Below, one piece after another: positions 53,865 through 62,601 of a stretch of DNA of 64,000 nt. Position 1 is the stretch's first letter, and every line of letters begins with the position of its first letter. The DNA comes from Streptomyces iconiensis (GTDB lineage Bacteria > Actinomycetota > Actinomycetes > Streptomycetales > Streptomycetaceae). Location of the stretch: contig NZ_JANCPR020000009.1 of the NCBI RefSeq assembly GCF_028657195.3, forward strand, positions 124,001 through 188,000. The letters are read 5' to 3'. The notes below the pieces were generated by a model that was not told where the DNA came from, ran no database searches, and was given only the letters and a program-made list of their open reading frames with translations. The position numbers and the translations under genes are program-made.

Positions 53865-55226
53865 TCACAGACCGGAGAGGGCGTCCTCCAGGACGTCGAG
53901 GCCCTCGTTGAGGAGTTCCTCGCCGATCACCAGCGGGGGCAGGAAACGTACGACGTTGCTGTAGGTGCCGGTGGTCAGGACGAGGAGTCCCTTCTGGTGG
54001 CACGCCTTGGCGAGCGCGGCGGTGGCCTCCGGGTTGGGCTCCTTGCCGCCGCCCGGCTTGACCAGTTCGATCGCGAGCATCGCGCCCCGGCCGCGCACGT
54101 CCCCGATGATGTCCGACTGGGCCGCCATCTTCTCCAGACGCGGCTTCATGACCTCTTCGATGCGACGGGCCTTGGCGGGCAGATCCAGCTCGCGCATGGT
54201 CTCGATGGCGCCGAGCGCGGCGGCGCAGGCCACAGGGTTGCCCCCGTAGGTGCCGCCCAGGCCGCCGGAGTGCGCGGCGTCCATGATGTCGGCGCGGCCG
54301 GTGACGGCGGCGAGCGGCAGGCCGCCCGCGATGCCCTTCGCCGTAGTGATCAGGTCCGGCACGATGCCCTCGTCCTCGCAGGCGAACCACTGGCCCGTGC
54401 GGCAGAAGCCGGACTGGATCTCGTCGGCGACGAAAACGATGCCGTTCTCGCGGGCGAACTCCTGGATGCGGGGCAGGAAGCCGCGTGCCGGGACGATGAA
54501 ACCGCCCTCACCCAGGACCGGTTCGATGACGATGGCGGCGACGTTGTCGGGGCCGATCTGCTTGGTGATCTGGTCGATGGCCTGGGCCGCGGCCTCTTCG
54601 GCGCAGTTGTCGGGGCCGGTCAGCCAGCGGTAGGGGTAGGCCACCGGGACGCGGTACACCTCGGGCGCGAACGGGCCGAAGCTGTGCTTGTACGGCATGT
54701 TCTTGGAGGTGAGGGCCATCGTCAGGTTCGTACGTCCGTGGTAGCCGTGGTCGAAGACGACGACGGCCTGGCGGCCGGTGTGCGCACGCGCGACCTTGAC
54801 GGCGTTCTCCACCGCCTCAGCCCCGGAGTTGAACAGTGCGCTCTTCTTGGCGTGGTCGCCCGGGGTGACCTTGGCCAGTTCTTCGCAGACCTCTACGTAG
54901 GGCTCGTAGGGAGTGACCATCACACAGGTGTGCGTGAAGTCGTTGAGCTGCTGTGTCGCGCGGCGGACCACGGCCTCGGCGCTGTTGCCCACGGAGGTCA
55001 CGGCGATGCCGGAGCCGAAGTCGATGAACGAGTTCCCGTCCACGTCCTCCAGCACCCCGCCGCCGGCGCGGCGTGCGAAGACCGGCATCACGGTGCCGAT
55101 GCCGCTCGCGACGGTCGCCTGCTTGCGGGCCATCAGCTCCTGCGACTTGGGCCCGGGGATGGCGGTGACGACGCGCCGCTCCTGGGGGAGGGTGGGGCCT
55201 CCGGAGAGTTCAGTCATTGCGGTCAT
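53865..55226 (-). CDS. gabT: 4-aminobutyrate transaminase
   Basis: A 453-residue class III aminotransferase that moves the amino group of GABA to 2-oxoglutarate, giving succinic semialdehyde and glutamate. The cofactor Lys is K297 in ITTAKGIAGGLP; FNSGAEAVENAVK, FDHGYHGRTNLTM, IEPVLGEGG and VADEIQSGFCRTG are all typical of GabT. ATG at 55226 has GAGGAG six bases upstream. It is divergent from the P-loop ATPase gene. The aldehyde dehydrogenase at 60346 could oxidise its product. Confidence 0.94.
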   Translation of the reverse strand: MTAMTELSGGPTLPQERRVVTAIPGPKSQELMARKQATVASGIGTVMPVFARRAGGGVLEDVDGNSFIDFGSGIAVTSVGNSAEAVVRRATQQLNDFTHTCVMVTPYEPYVEVCEELAKVTPGDHAKKSALFNSGAEAVENAVKVARAHTGRQAVVVFDHGYHGRTNLTMALTSKNMPYKHSFGPFAPEVYRVPVAYPYRWLTGPDNCAEEAAAQAIDQITKQIGPDNVAAIVIEPVLGEGGFIVPARGFLPRIQEFARENGIVFVADEIQSGFCRTGQWFACEDEGIVPDLITTAKGIAGGLPLAAVTGRADIMDAAHSGGLGGTYGGNPVACAAALGAIETMRELDLPAKARRIEEVMKPRLEKMAAQSDIIGDVRGRGAMLAIELVKPGGGKEPNPEATAALAKACHQKGLLVLTTGTYSNVVRFLPPLVIGEELLNEGLDVLEDALSGL

Positions 55227-55577
55227 AGCGCACTCCTCGGGAGAAAGGGGGGTCTGCTCGCCCTTCGCAGGCTAGGGGCAGCCGTGGGCACCACACATGC
55301 ACCGCTCCGGAGAAGTGTGGCGAGCGTGTTGGCCGTCACGGACATAGGCGCGAACGACGCGGGTGCGAGCGGCCATGGCTTCCGGGCTCTGCCGCCGCCT
55401 GCAGGGCTGGATCCTCAACAGCCGTCGGTGGACGAGCCGGTGCGGCGTGTGGCACCCCGCGCGGACCTGGGTGCGCGGCCGTGGTCCAACTGTCATGGTC
55501 GGCCGCTAGATTGGGGACAGGAGAGTGTCGGCACAGGCCGGCCGACGCGTCGGGGCATCAGGGAGCAGAGGCAGCAC
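55227..55577. other. Divergent intergenic region between gabT and the P-loop ATPase
   Basis: A 351-nt gap with no supported gene. A long open frame crosses it and the antisense of gabT but shows no protein features. TAGATT at 55507-55512 is the only -10-like hexamer noticed before the ATPase gene. Confidence 0.4.
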
Positions 55578-58145
55578 ATGGACATGGGGCTTCCCCACAG
55601 GAAGCAGGGTACGGGCGGCGCGTACGACCCTCATGGCACGGGCCGGGGCTCCGTGCCGGGGCCCCGTGAGGACGCGGCCCCCTCAGGCTCGCCGCACCCC
55701 TCTGACCCCACACCCCCGCCGCACCAGCCTCCGCCCGGCCCGCCCGCCCCGGACGCCCGGCCCACTCCGGCGGCCCCATCGGTCCCCCCCAACACGGCGA
55801 TCCCCTCAAACCCAGCGATCCCTCCGACCATAGCGACCCCGCCCGCACCGGCAACCCCGCCGAGCTGGATGGCCCAGCCGGACCGGGACACACCCGGCCA
55901 GGACCCGGCACCCCGCACACACCCCGCAACCCCTCCCGTCACACCTCCCCCCGCCGCACCGACGCCCGTGACACCCCTGCCCGCCGCCACGCCCCCGCCA
56001 CCTGTGCCTCCACCAGCGATGCCGCCGTCCCATGGCCACCCCGCACCCGGCGTGGAGGCGGTGCCTCCGCCCATGCCTTCCGGAGCTCCCGAGTCCGGGC
56101 CGCCTCTGGCCGACTGGTTGCGGCTGCCGCGCCCGGAGGCCCTGCCCGGGGTGTGGCGTTGCGCGCACGAACCCCGTTCGCCAGAGGACCCCGAACGCAT
56201 TCCCGCACGCCAGCTCATCAGCGGTGCGGTCGTTTCCTTCCTCATCGGCTGGCTGCTGTGGTCCCTGCTGTGGAACGGATACCTGGGCAGCTTCTGGCTC
56301 TGGCCGCTCTTCGCCATGACCCCCGACGCGGTCGGCACGGGAGCCCGCACCTTCATTTCGTACGGGTACTACACGCTGGTCGGAGTGGTGCTGATCGTGC
56401 TCTTCGGGCGGATCGGCCGCTGGGACGAGTTGGGCCGCCGGATCCTTGGGCGCCTGCGCGGCGGCAAGCGCAAGAGGGGCAGCGGCGAAGCGGATGTGAG
56501 CGCCCCGCACCGCCCAGCGAAGCCCGTGCCGCAGCCTCCGCCGCACCTCGACCCTGTGGAGTGGCCCGAACTGCGCAGCGGTGGCGCGGCCGAGGCGGCC
56601 GACAGGCTTGCCGCCGAGCTGCGCTCCGGCCGGATGACCGACGTCGACCACGCCCGTATCGAACGGGCCTGGAAGTCCGTGCGGACGCGCCCGCAGCGAC
56701 TGGCCTCGTTCATCGAGAGCGTGCGCGCCAAGGGGGCCGCAGCCTGCGGACACCCCTCGGGCGCCCGCGACCTGCCGCTTCGCGCGGCCCGGCACGATCT
56801 CTCCCTGCGCCAGGTCCGTATCGGCACGGCGGCCGACGCCGAGCGCAATCCTCATGAGTACCGCGGCGCCGGGATCGCGCTCGACCCCTCCCTGCTGGGC
56901 ACGTCGGCGCTCGCCGTGGGACCGCCGGGTACGGGGAAGAGCAGCAGGCTCGCGCGCCCCGTTGTCGAGTCGCTGTGCCTTCAGGCGCTCGCGGGCCAGG
57001 CGTCGGTGCTCGCGGTCAGCCCTTCCGGGGCACGGTTCGTGCCCGATGAGTCCTTCGATGTCGTGATCCGGCTCGGCCATCCCGACTCCACCCACGACCT
57101 CGACCTGTACGGCGGCACCAGCGACCCCGACGAGGCGGCCGGGATGCTGGCCGAGGCCCTTGTCGGAGACCTCGCAGCGAACCTGCCCGGGGGCGACAGC
57201 CGCCGTGCCGCGACCTGCCTGGCGCAGCTCATCGGCCCGTTCGCGGCCGTGCATGGCTGCTTCCCCGCCGTTCCGGAGCTGAGGGAGCTGCTGGACGGCA
57301 CTCCGGCAGCGTTCGACCAGCTGAGGGAGAAGCTCCAGGAGGCGGGCCAGGGGGCGCAGCTGCGCGAACTGGACGCCTACGAACGCCAGTCGGGCCGCAC
57401 CGGCGACATAGCGGCGCTGCTCGGCGACCGGCTCGCGTTGCTGGACCGCCCCGCCTTCGCCGACTTCTTCCAGCCCGAGGGCGGCCCGGCACGCGCGGGG
57501 GCCCGTCGGGCGTTCTCACCCCGTGCGATGGAGCATCCGGTGCGGGTGCGTATCGACCTGCCCGAGAGAGCGCACGCTGAGGCGTCCCGGATCCTCGCGC
57601 GCCTCATACTCGCGCAGTTCACGGAGTGCGCCGCCGGCCGTGGTGATCAGTCGCTGTTCGCCTGTCTGGTCCTGGACGACGCCGCACAGACGATCACGCC
57701 CCAGGCGCTACGGGGCCTCCAGCGGCTGCGCTCGGCGCACGCCGGGGTGCTGCTCACGCTGCGTGCTCTGGACGATGTGCCCGAGCCGCTCAGAGGGCCG
57801 CTGCTGGGCGCCGTCGGCTGTCGCATGGTGTGTGCGGGTGTCACGCCCTGGGACGCGGAACGGTTCGCTGAGGTGTGGGGGACAGAGTGGGTGCAGACGC
57901 GTACGGTCACCAACCGGCAGCTCGTCTCGGACGAGCCCGTCACCCGCATCCTGCACGCCGTACGGCGCCTGGCCACCGGGAAATACGTCACGGCCGAATC
58001 GGTCACTGTCCGTAGCGAGCAGCGGGAGCGCTGGTCGGCCTCCGACCTGGCCAACGAGCTGCAGCCCGAACACGCGGTGCTCTCTCTGACCACCGTGCGA
58101 GGGGAGCGCACACCCCCGATCCTGACGAAGCTGGGGACAGACTAG
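55578..58145 (+). CDS. Membrane-anchored P-loop ATPase, VirD4/TraG-like layout
   Basis: An 855-residue protein. Residues 1-185 are a Pro-rich disordered region (PxTPP and APATPP units). Two membrane segments follow at about 210-245 and 255-277, then a cytoplasmic ATPase with Walker A GPPGTGKSS (448-456) and a Walker B-like LFACLVLDDAAQ near residue 692, plus LLTLRALDDVPEPLRG. This topology is like VirD4/TraG coupling ATPases, but no relaxase or secretion genes are nearby. From memory, a similar ATP/GTP-binding protein sits next to gabT in other streptomycetes. Function unknown. ATG at 55578 follows a purine-rich AGGGAGCAGAGG. Confidence 0.85.
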   Translation: MDMGLPHRKQGTGGAYDPHGTGRGSVPGPREDAAPSGSPHPSDPTPPPHQPPPGPPAPDARPTPAAPSVPPNTAIPSNPAIPPTIATPPAPATPPSWMAQPDRDTPGQDPAPRTHPATPPVTPPPAAPTPVTPLPAATPPPPVPPPAMPPSHGHPAPGVEAVPPPMPSGAPESGPPLADWLRLPRPEALPGVWRCAHEPRSPEDPERIPARQLISGAVVSFLIGWLLWSLLWNGYLGSFWLWPLFAMTPDAVGTGARTFISYGYYTLVGVVLIVLFGRIGRWDELGRRILGRLRGGKRKRGSGEADVSAPHRPAKPVPQPPPHLDPVEWPELRSGGAAEAADRLAAELRSGRMTDVDHARIERAWKSVRTRPQRLASFIESVRAKGAAACGHPSGARDLPLRAARHDLSLRQVRIGTAADAERNPHEYRGAGIALDPSLLGTSALAVGPPGTGKSSRLARPVVESLCLQALAGQASVLAVSPSGARFVPDESFDVVIRLGHPDSTHDLDLYGGTSDPDEAAGMLAEALVGDLAANLPGGDSRRAATCLAQLIGPFAAVHGCFPAVPELRELLDGTPAAFDQLREKLQEAGQGAQLRELDAYERQSGRTGDIAALLGDRLALLDRPAFADFFQPEGGPARAGARRAFSPRAMEHPVRVRIDLPERAHAEASRILARLILAQFTECAAGRGDQSLFACLVLDDAAQTITPQALRGLQRLRSAHAGVLLTLRALDDVPEPLRGPLLGAVGCRMVCAGVTPWDAERFAEVWGTEWVQTRTVTNRQLVSDEPVTRILHAVRRLATGKYVTAESVTVRSEQRERWSASDLANELQPEHAVLSLTTVRGERTPPILTKLGTD

Positions 58146-58190
58146 GAGAATGACCGATTTCGGGTGGACGCCTGTACGGTGAGGTGCGTT

Positions 58191-60101
58191 ATGCCACCGA
58201 CTCTTGCCGCGCTTGTTCAGCACTCCGCACTCCGGCTCTCTGTGCTCGCGGGGCACGACCGGTTGGACGCGCCCGTCCGCTGGGCGCACTCCAGCGAGCT
58301 GGCGGACCCCACGCCGTACATGGACGGTGGTGAGCTGATCCTCTTCACCGCGCTCAAGCTGGACGCGCAGGACCCCGAGGCCATGCGCGCCTACGTGGAC
58401 AAGCTGGTGGAGAAGGACGTCGTCGGGCTCGGTTTCGCGGCCGGGGTCAACTACGACGGGGTCCCCGAAGCGCTGGTGGAGGCGTGCAAGAGCGCCCGGC
58501 TGCCCCTTCTGGAGGTGCCACGGCGCACCCCCTTCATCGCGATCAGCAAGGCGGTCTCCGCCGCCATCGCCGCGGAGCAGTACCGCGCGGTGACGGCCGG
58601 GTTCGACGCGCAGCGCGAGATGACCCGCGCCGCGCTCTCCCGCGAGGGCCCCGCCGCGCTGCTCGCGCGGCTGGCCTCCCAGGTGGACGGCTGGGCGGCG
58701 CTGTACGACGTCTCCGGTGCCGTCGTCGCCACGGCGCCGACCTGGGCGGTACGCAGGGCCTCGCGCTTCATCGGCGACGCCGAGAGGCTGCGGGACAGAC
58801 AGGCGCCGGCCAGTGCCGTCGTGAGCGAGTCGGACAGTGGCGACGACCGCGTCGAGCTGCAGTCGATCGGGAGCGGCAGACGCGCCAAGGCGATCCTCGC
58901 TGTCGGCACGGCAGCGCCCCTGGGCACGGCCGAGCGGTACGCCGTGCATTCGGCCATCGCGCTGCTGACCCTCACCATGGAGCGTTCGCGCGCGCTTCAG
59001 GAGGCCGAACAGCGGCTGGGCGCAGCCGTGTTGAAGATGCTGCTCGTCGGAGAGGGCGACCACGCACGCGCGGTGGCCGGTCAGCTCTACGGCGGGCTGC
59101 TGGACGCGCCGATGCGGGTGATCGCCGCGGAACCGGCGTCGGGCACGGTCGCCCGGCTCGCCCAGGCAGGCGCCGCCGGCACCGCGGGGCCCGGAGTCGC
59201 ACACCTGAGCCCCACCCTGGGCACGACTGGCATGCCCGGGAGCGGAGCGGGAGCGGGCGCCGGGAGCGGCACCCGGGGCGCGAGCAGAGGCAAGGGCAGG
59301 AGCGGAGCCGGAAGCAGGAACGGAACGCGGGCATCCGCCGCCAAGGGCACCGGTTCAGCCGGGGCACAGGGCAGTACTGAGCCCACAGTGGAAGCCAGCG
59401 ACATGAGCACGGCCGGGATCGTGGTCGGCTCGGGCAGCGGCCCGCAGGCCGACCCCGCCGATGCCGCGGCGCTCGGCCAGATCGTATGGCCACTCGAAGA
59501 GCTGTCCGACGCTGTGGAGACGGCCGCGGCCCGCAACGGCGAGGCGGTGCTCGTGGTGCCCGACGGCGCGCGGCTCATCGTGCTCGCTTCGGACGGCGGT
59601 GCGGCGGTGGCGGCGTGCGCGGAGTTCGCCGCGACGGCGACGGCGGCGCAGCCGGGACAGCGGGGCACCGGAGCGGCGGACGAAGGGCTCGCCATCGGCA
59701 TCTCGGCGCCCGCGGGGCTCCCCGCGGCTGCGATCGCCTACAAGCAGGCCGACCAGGCGCTGTCCGTCGCCAGGCGACGCGGGGTGCCGCTCGTGGAGCA
59801 CGAGGACGTGGCGGCGGGTTCCGTGCTCCCGCTGCTGGCGGACGACGCCGTACGTGCTTTCGCCGACGGACTGCTGCGGGCTCTGCATGAGCACGATGCG
59901 AACGGGCGTGGCGACCTCGTGGCCTCGTTGCGTGCCTGGCTGTCCCGGCACGGCCAGTGGGACGCCGCCGCGGCCGAACTGGGCGTGCACCGGCACACGT
60001 TGCGGTACCGCATGCGCCGGGTCGAGGAGATTCTGGGCCGTTCCCTGGACGACCCCGATGTCCGTATGGAGCTGTGGCTGGCGCTCAAGGCCACGAGCTG
60101 A
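58191..60101 (+). CDS. PucR family transcriptional regulator
   Basis: A 636-residue regulator. The N-terminal PucR ligand domain (residues 1-120: LRLSVLAGHDRLDAPVRWAHSS-type start, DGGELILFTALKL) is followed by a GGDEF-like middle region and a C-terminal PucR helix-turn-helix (WLSRHGQWDAAAAELGVHRHTL, RYRMRRVEEILGRSLDD). Residues about 347-405 are a Gly/Ser/Ala/Arg-rich low-complexity insertion. ATG at 58191 gives the standard N-terminus. Members control purine, amine or GABA use; its place before an aldehyde dehydrogenase and near gabT suggests control of GABA catabolism. Confidence 0.92.
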   Translation: MPPTLAALVQHSALRLSVLAGHDRLDAPVRWAHSSELADPTPYMDGGELILFTALKLDAQDPEAMRAYVDKLVEKDVVGLGFAAGVNYDGVPEALVEACKSARLPLLEVPRRTPFIAISKAVSAAIAAEQYRAVTAGFDAQREMTRAALSREGPAALLARLASQVDGWAALYDVSGAVVATAPTWAVRRASRFIGDAERLRDRQAPASAVVSESDSGDDRVELQSIGSGRRAKAILAVGTAAPLGTAERYAVHSAIALLTLTMERSRALQEAEQRLGAAVLKMLLVGEGDHARAVAGQLYGGLLDAPMRVIAAEPASGTVARLAQAGAAGTAGPGVAHLSPTLGTTGMPGSGAGAGAGSGTRGASRGKGRSGAGSRNGTRASAAKGTGSAGAQGSTEPTVEASDMSTAGIVVGSGSGPQADPADAAALGQIVWPLEELSDAVETAAARNGEAVLVVPDGARLIVLASDGGAAVAACAEFAATATAAQPGQRGTGAADEGLAIGISAPAGLPAAAIAYKQADQALSVARRRGVPLVEHEDVAAGSVLPLLADDAVRAFADGLLRALHEHDANGRGDLVASLRAWLSRHGQWDAAAAELGVHRHTLRYRMRRVEEILGRSLDDPDVRMELWLALKATS

Positions 60102-60345
60102 GGCACGACGGCCTCCAACCGGTCCCAGGGCCAAGGCGGACCGACTGAGCGTGGACACCCGGAAGAGCCAGCGCCTGCGCGCTACGCAGGGGGACACAGC
60201 AAGCTCTGCGCAAAGGGACAATCCGTAGCGCAGCCTTCGGTGACTGCTACGTCGCGGACAAGAAGCGCGCGGGTCGCAACGCCCTACGGTGGACGCAGAC
60301 TCTCGAACCGAGTGAACCTCCCCGCTTCCGGAAGGGCGATCCGCG

Positions 60346-61800
60346 TTGACGACAGCGACTTCCCCTCACGCATTCTGGCTCGCCGGCCGTCAGGCCACGG
60401 GCGACACCACGCTCGATGTCACCTCGCCCTGGGACGGCAGGCACGTCGGCAGCGTCAGCATTCCCACGGCCGAGCAGGTCGAGGAGGCCGTGGCAGCCGC
60501 TGCGGCGGTCACCGACGCGTTCTCGGCGGCGCCCGCGCATGTACGGGCCGCGGCGCTCGACCATGTGGTCACCCGCCTCGGTGAGCGTACGGAGGAGATC
60601 GCCGAGCTGATCTCGGCCGAGAACGGCAAGCCCATGAAGTGGGCGCGTGGCGAGGTCGGCCGCTGTGTCTCGGTCTTCCGCTGGGCGGCCGAGGAGGCCC
60701 GCAGGTTCAACGGCGGTGAGGCGCAGCGCCTGGACTCGGACGCGGGCGGCACGGGCCGTCTCGCCTACACCCGCCGCTTCCCCTATGGCCCGGTGCTCGG
60801 GATCGCGCCGTTCAACTTCCCGCTCAACCTGTGCGCGCACAAGGTCGCTCCGGCCATCGCCGTCGGCACTCCGATCATTCTGAAGCCGGCGCCCGCGACG
60901 CCGCTGTCGGCGCTGCTGCTGGGTGAGCTGCTGGCGGAGACGGACCTTCCGGCCGGTTCCTGGTCGGTGCTCCCGGTCCCCAACGACCAGATGCCGTCGC
61001 TGGTCCAGGACAAGCGGCTGCCGATCATCTCCTTCACCGGTTCGGCGCCGGTCGGCTGGTCGATCCTGGACTCCGTCCCGCGCAAGCGGGTCACCCTGGA
61101 GCTGGGCGGCAACGGTGCGGCCGTCGTGCTGGCCGACTACTCCTCCGAGGCGGACCTCGACTGGGCGGCCCAGCGCATCGCCACCTTCTCCAACTACCAG
61201 GCGGGGCAGTCCTGCATCTCGGTGCAGCGCGTCGTCGCTGACGCGTCCGTCTACGACCGGCTGGTGCCCAAGATCGTCGCCGCCGTCGAGTCGTTGGCGA
61301 CGGGTGACCCGTCCGACGAGGCCACCGACGTCGGTCCGCTGGTGAGCGAGGACGCGGCACGCCGCGTCGAGTCCTGGGTGGAGGAGGCTGTCTCACGCGG
61401 CGCGAAGCTGCTCACGGGCGGCAAGCGCGAGGGCGCGACGTACGCGCCGACCGTGCTGGAGGCCGTGCCGGCCGATACCCAGATCGGCTGCGAAGAGGTC
61501 TTCGGCCCCGTCATGTCGTTGGTGAAGGTGGAGGGGGAGGAGGCCGCGTTCGCCGCGGTCAACGACTCCAAGTACGGCCTCCAGGCGGGGCTGTTCACGC
61601 ACGACGTGCAGACGGCGTTCCGCGCGCACCGTTCGCTGGAGGTGGGCGGCGTCGTGGTCGGCGACGTTCCCTCCTACCGTGCCGACCAGATGCCCTACGG
61701 CGGCATCAAGGACTCCGGCGTGGGCCGCGAGGGCGTGCGGTTCGCGATGGAGGACTACACGTACGAGCGCGTCATGGTCCTCACGGGACTGGCCCTCTGA
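60346..61800 (+). CDS. Aldehyde dehydrogenase, candidate succinic semialdehyde dehydrogenase
   Basis: A 484-residue NAD(P)-dependent aldehyde dehydrogenase. Catalytic Cys290 lies in NYQAGQSCISVQR, Glu252 in VTLELGGNGA, and the cofactor blocks are IAPFNFPLNL and SFTGSAPVGW. It belongs to a branch distinct from the two other dehydrogenases in the window (AGQSC rather than GQDCTAA). The start is TTG at 60346 with GGAAGGG upstream. Being downstream of gabT-linked genes and a PucR regulator it may oxidise succinic semialdehyde, but lactaldehyde or other aldehydes cannot be excluded. Confidence 0.88.
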   Translation: MTTATSPHAFWLAGRQATGDTTLDVTSPWDGRHVGSVSIPTAEQVEEAVAAAAAVTDAFSAAPAHVRAAALDHVVTRLGERTEEIAELISAENGKPMKWARGEVGRCVSVFRWAAEEARRFNGGEAQRLDSDAGGTGRLAYTRRFPYGPVLGIAPFNFPLNLCAHKVAPAIAVGTPIILKPAPATPLSALLLGELLAETDLPAGSWSVLPVPNDQMPSLVQDKRLPIISFTGSAPVGWSILDSVPRKRVTLELGGNGAAVVLADYSSEADLDWAAQRIATFSNYQAGQSCISVQRVVADASVYDRLVPKIVAAVESLATGDPSDEATDVGPLVSEDAARRVESWVEEAVSRGAKLLTGGKREGATYAPTVLEAVPADTQIGCEEVFGPVMSLVKVEGEEAAFAAVNDSKYGLQAGLFTHDVQTAFRAHRSLEVGGVVVGDVPSYRADQMPYGGIKDSGVGREGVRFAMEDYTYERVMVLTGLAL

Positions 61801-61804
61801 TCTC

Positions 61805-61826
61805 TTCCGGTCGCGGAGGACCGGAG
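61805..61826 (+). terminator. Stem-loop after the aldehyde dehydrogenase gene
   Basis: TCCGGTC (61806-61812) pairs with GACCGGA (61819-61825) over a 6-nt loop, 5 nt after the stop codon. A G-T wobble can extend it at either end. Confidence 0.5.
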
Positions 61827-62202
61827 TTGTGATGTTTTCCGGTCCCGGGGGCGAGAGTTCTGGTCTCTTCCGGTCGCAGAGGACGGGACCTCTGTCCTCC
61901 TCCGGTCCCGGTGGACGGTGCCGCTGGCCTCTTCCGGCGATCCGGGGAACGAGTTCCGGCGGTCCAGGGGGGATCAGGGGGACGGAAATGTGAGGCCCTG
62001 TAGTACCGCGTCACGCCCATAGCGGCGCACAACACGCAAGTAGTACCGCACCACTAGTACCGCACCACACGCAGCACCCACTGCCGGGCGTCCTCATGGG
62101 CGTCCGGCAGTGCCGCGTTCCGTGTGGGCGTGCGGGCTTGCGGGTGTGTGCGGGACAGAAACGGGTTCACCGCTGTACCTACTGCTAAGTACTGTGACGG
62201 CC
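61827..62202. repeat. Repeat-rich spacer with TAGTACCGCACCAC tandem repeat
   Basis: A spacer of about 375 nt without a gene. TCTCTTCCGGTCGC-type units recur about every 60 nt between 61801 and 61950. A perfect tandem pair of the 14-mer TAGTACCGCACCAC is at 62041-62054 and 62055-62068, with a variant (TAGTACCGCGTCAC) at 62001-62014. The tandem ends 134 nt before the small tetR gene and could be its operator. Confidence 0.6.
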
Positions 62203-62601
62203 ATGAGCAGCAGTGGCGGAGACACGGCCGAGAGGCTGGTAGAGGCCACGCGTGAACCCCTGTGGGAGCGCGGTCGCGTGGGCACCAGCTCGCGCGCCAT
62301 TCCGCAGCGCACCCAGGCGGGGCAGGGCAGCATGTACCACCACTTCGGTGGCAAGCCCGCACTCGCGCGGGCAGCCGTGCGCCGCAGTGCCGAGCGCGTG
62401 CGGGCCCGCGCCTCCGGTGACCCCGGAGCCTTCCAGCAGGCGGCGGAGGGCCTGTTGGGCCTCCTTGGCGCGGCGCCCGTGCGGGGCGCCACCGGCGGCC
62501 CACCGGGCCCCGGCGCGGCGGCGGGCACAGCCGTCCCTGTCGCCGTGGGCACGCCCGCCTCAGCGGCAACTGCCGCCGCCGCACACGGCGTTCCCGGATG
62601 A
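62203..62601 (+). CDS. Truncated TetR family regulator
   Basis: A 132-residue protein with a TetR-type DNA-binding domain (residues 8-58: ERLVEATREPLWERGRVGTSS, QAGQGSMYHHFGGKPALARA) but almost no ligand domain. After residue 80 it becomes a Gly/Pro/Ala-rich tail, whereas normal TetR proteins have about 190 residues with a helical C-terminal domain. The first helix is also odd (REPLWERG where DLFAERG-like is usual). ATG at 62203 has no strong ribosome binding site. It overlaps the hydrolase gene by four bases, so the pair is an operon. It may be decaying. Confidence 0.72.
   Translation: MSSSGGDTAERLVEATREPLWERGRVGTSSRAIPQRTQAGQGSMYHHFGGKPALARAAVRRSAERVRARASGDPGAFQQAAEGLLGLLGAAPVRGATGGPPGPGAAAGTAVPVAVGTPASAATAAAAHGVPG

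Noticed and set aside
53574-55577. Start of a 1523-codon plus-strand frame that runs through to the P-loop ATPase
   Set aside because: Its first 668 codons are antisense to gabT and the gap beside it, with no protein features. The ATPase begins at 55578.
55578-58145. A complete conjugation or secretion system around the VirD4-like ATPase
   Set aside because: No relaxase, integrase, ESX or type IV secretion gene lies within the window; only the ATPase layout is suggestive.
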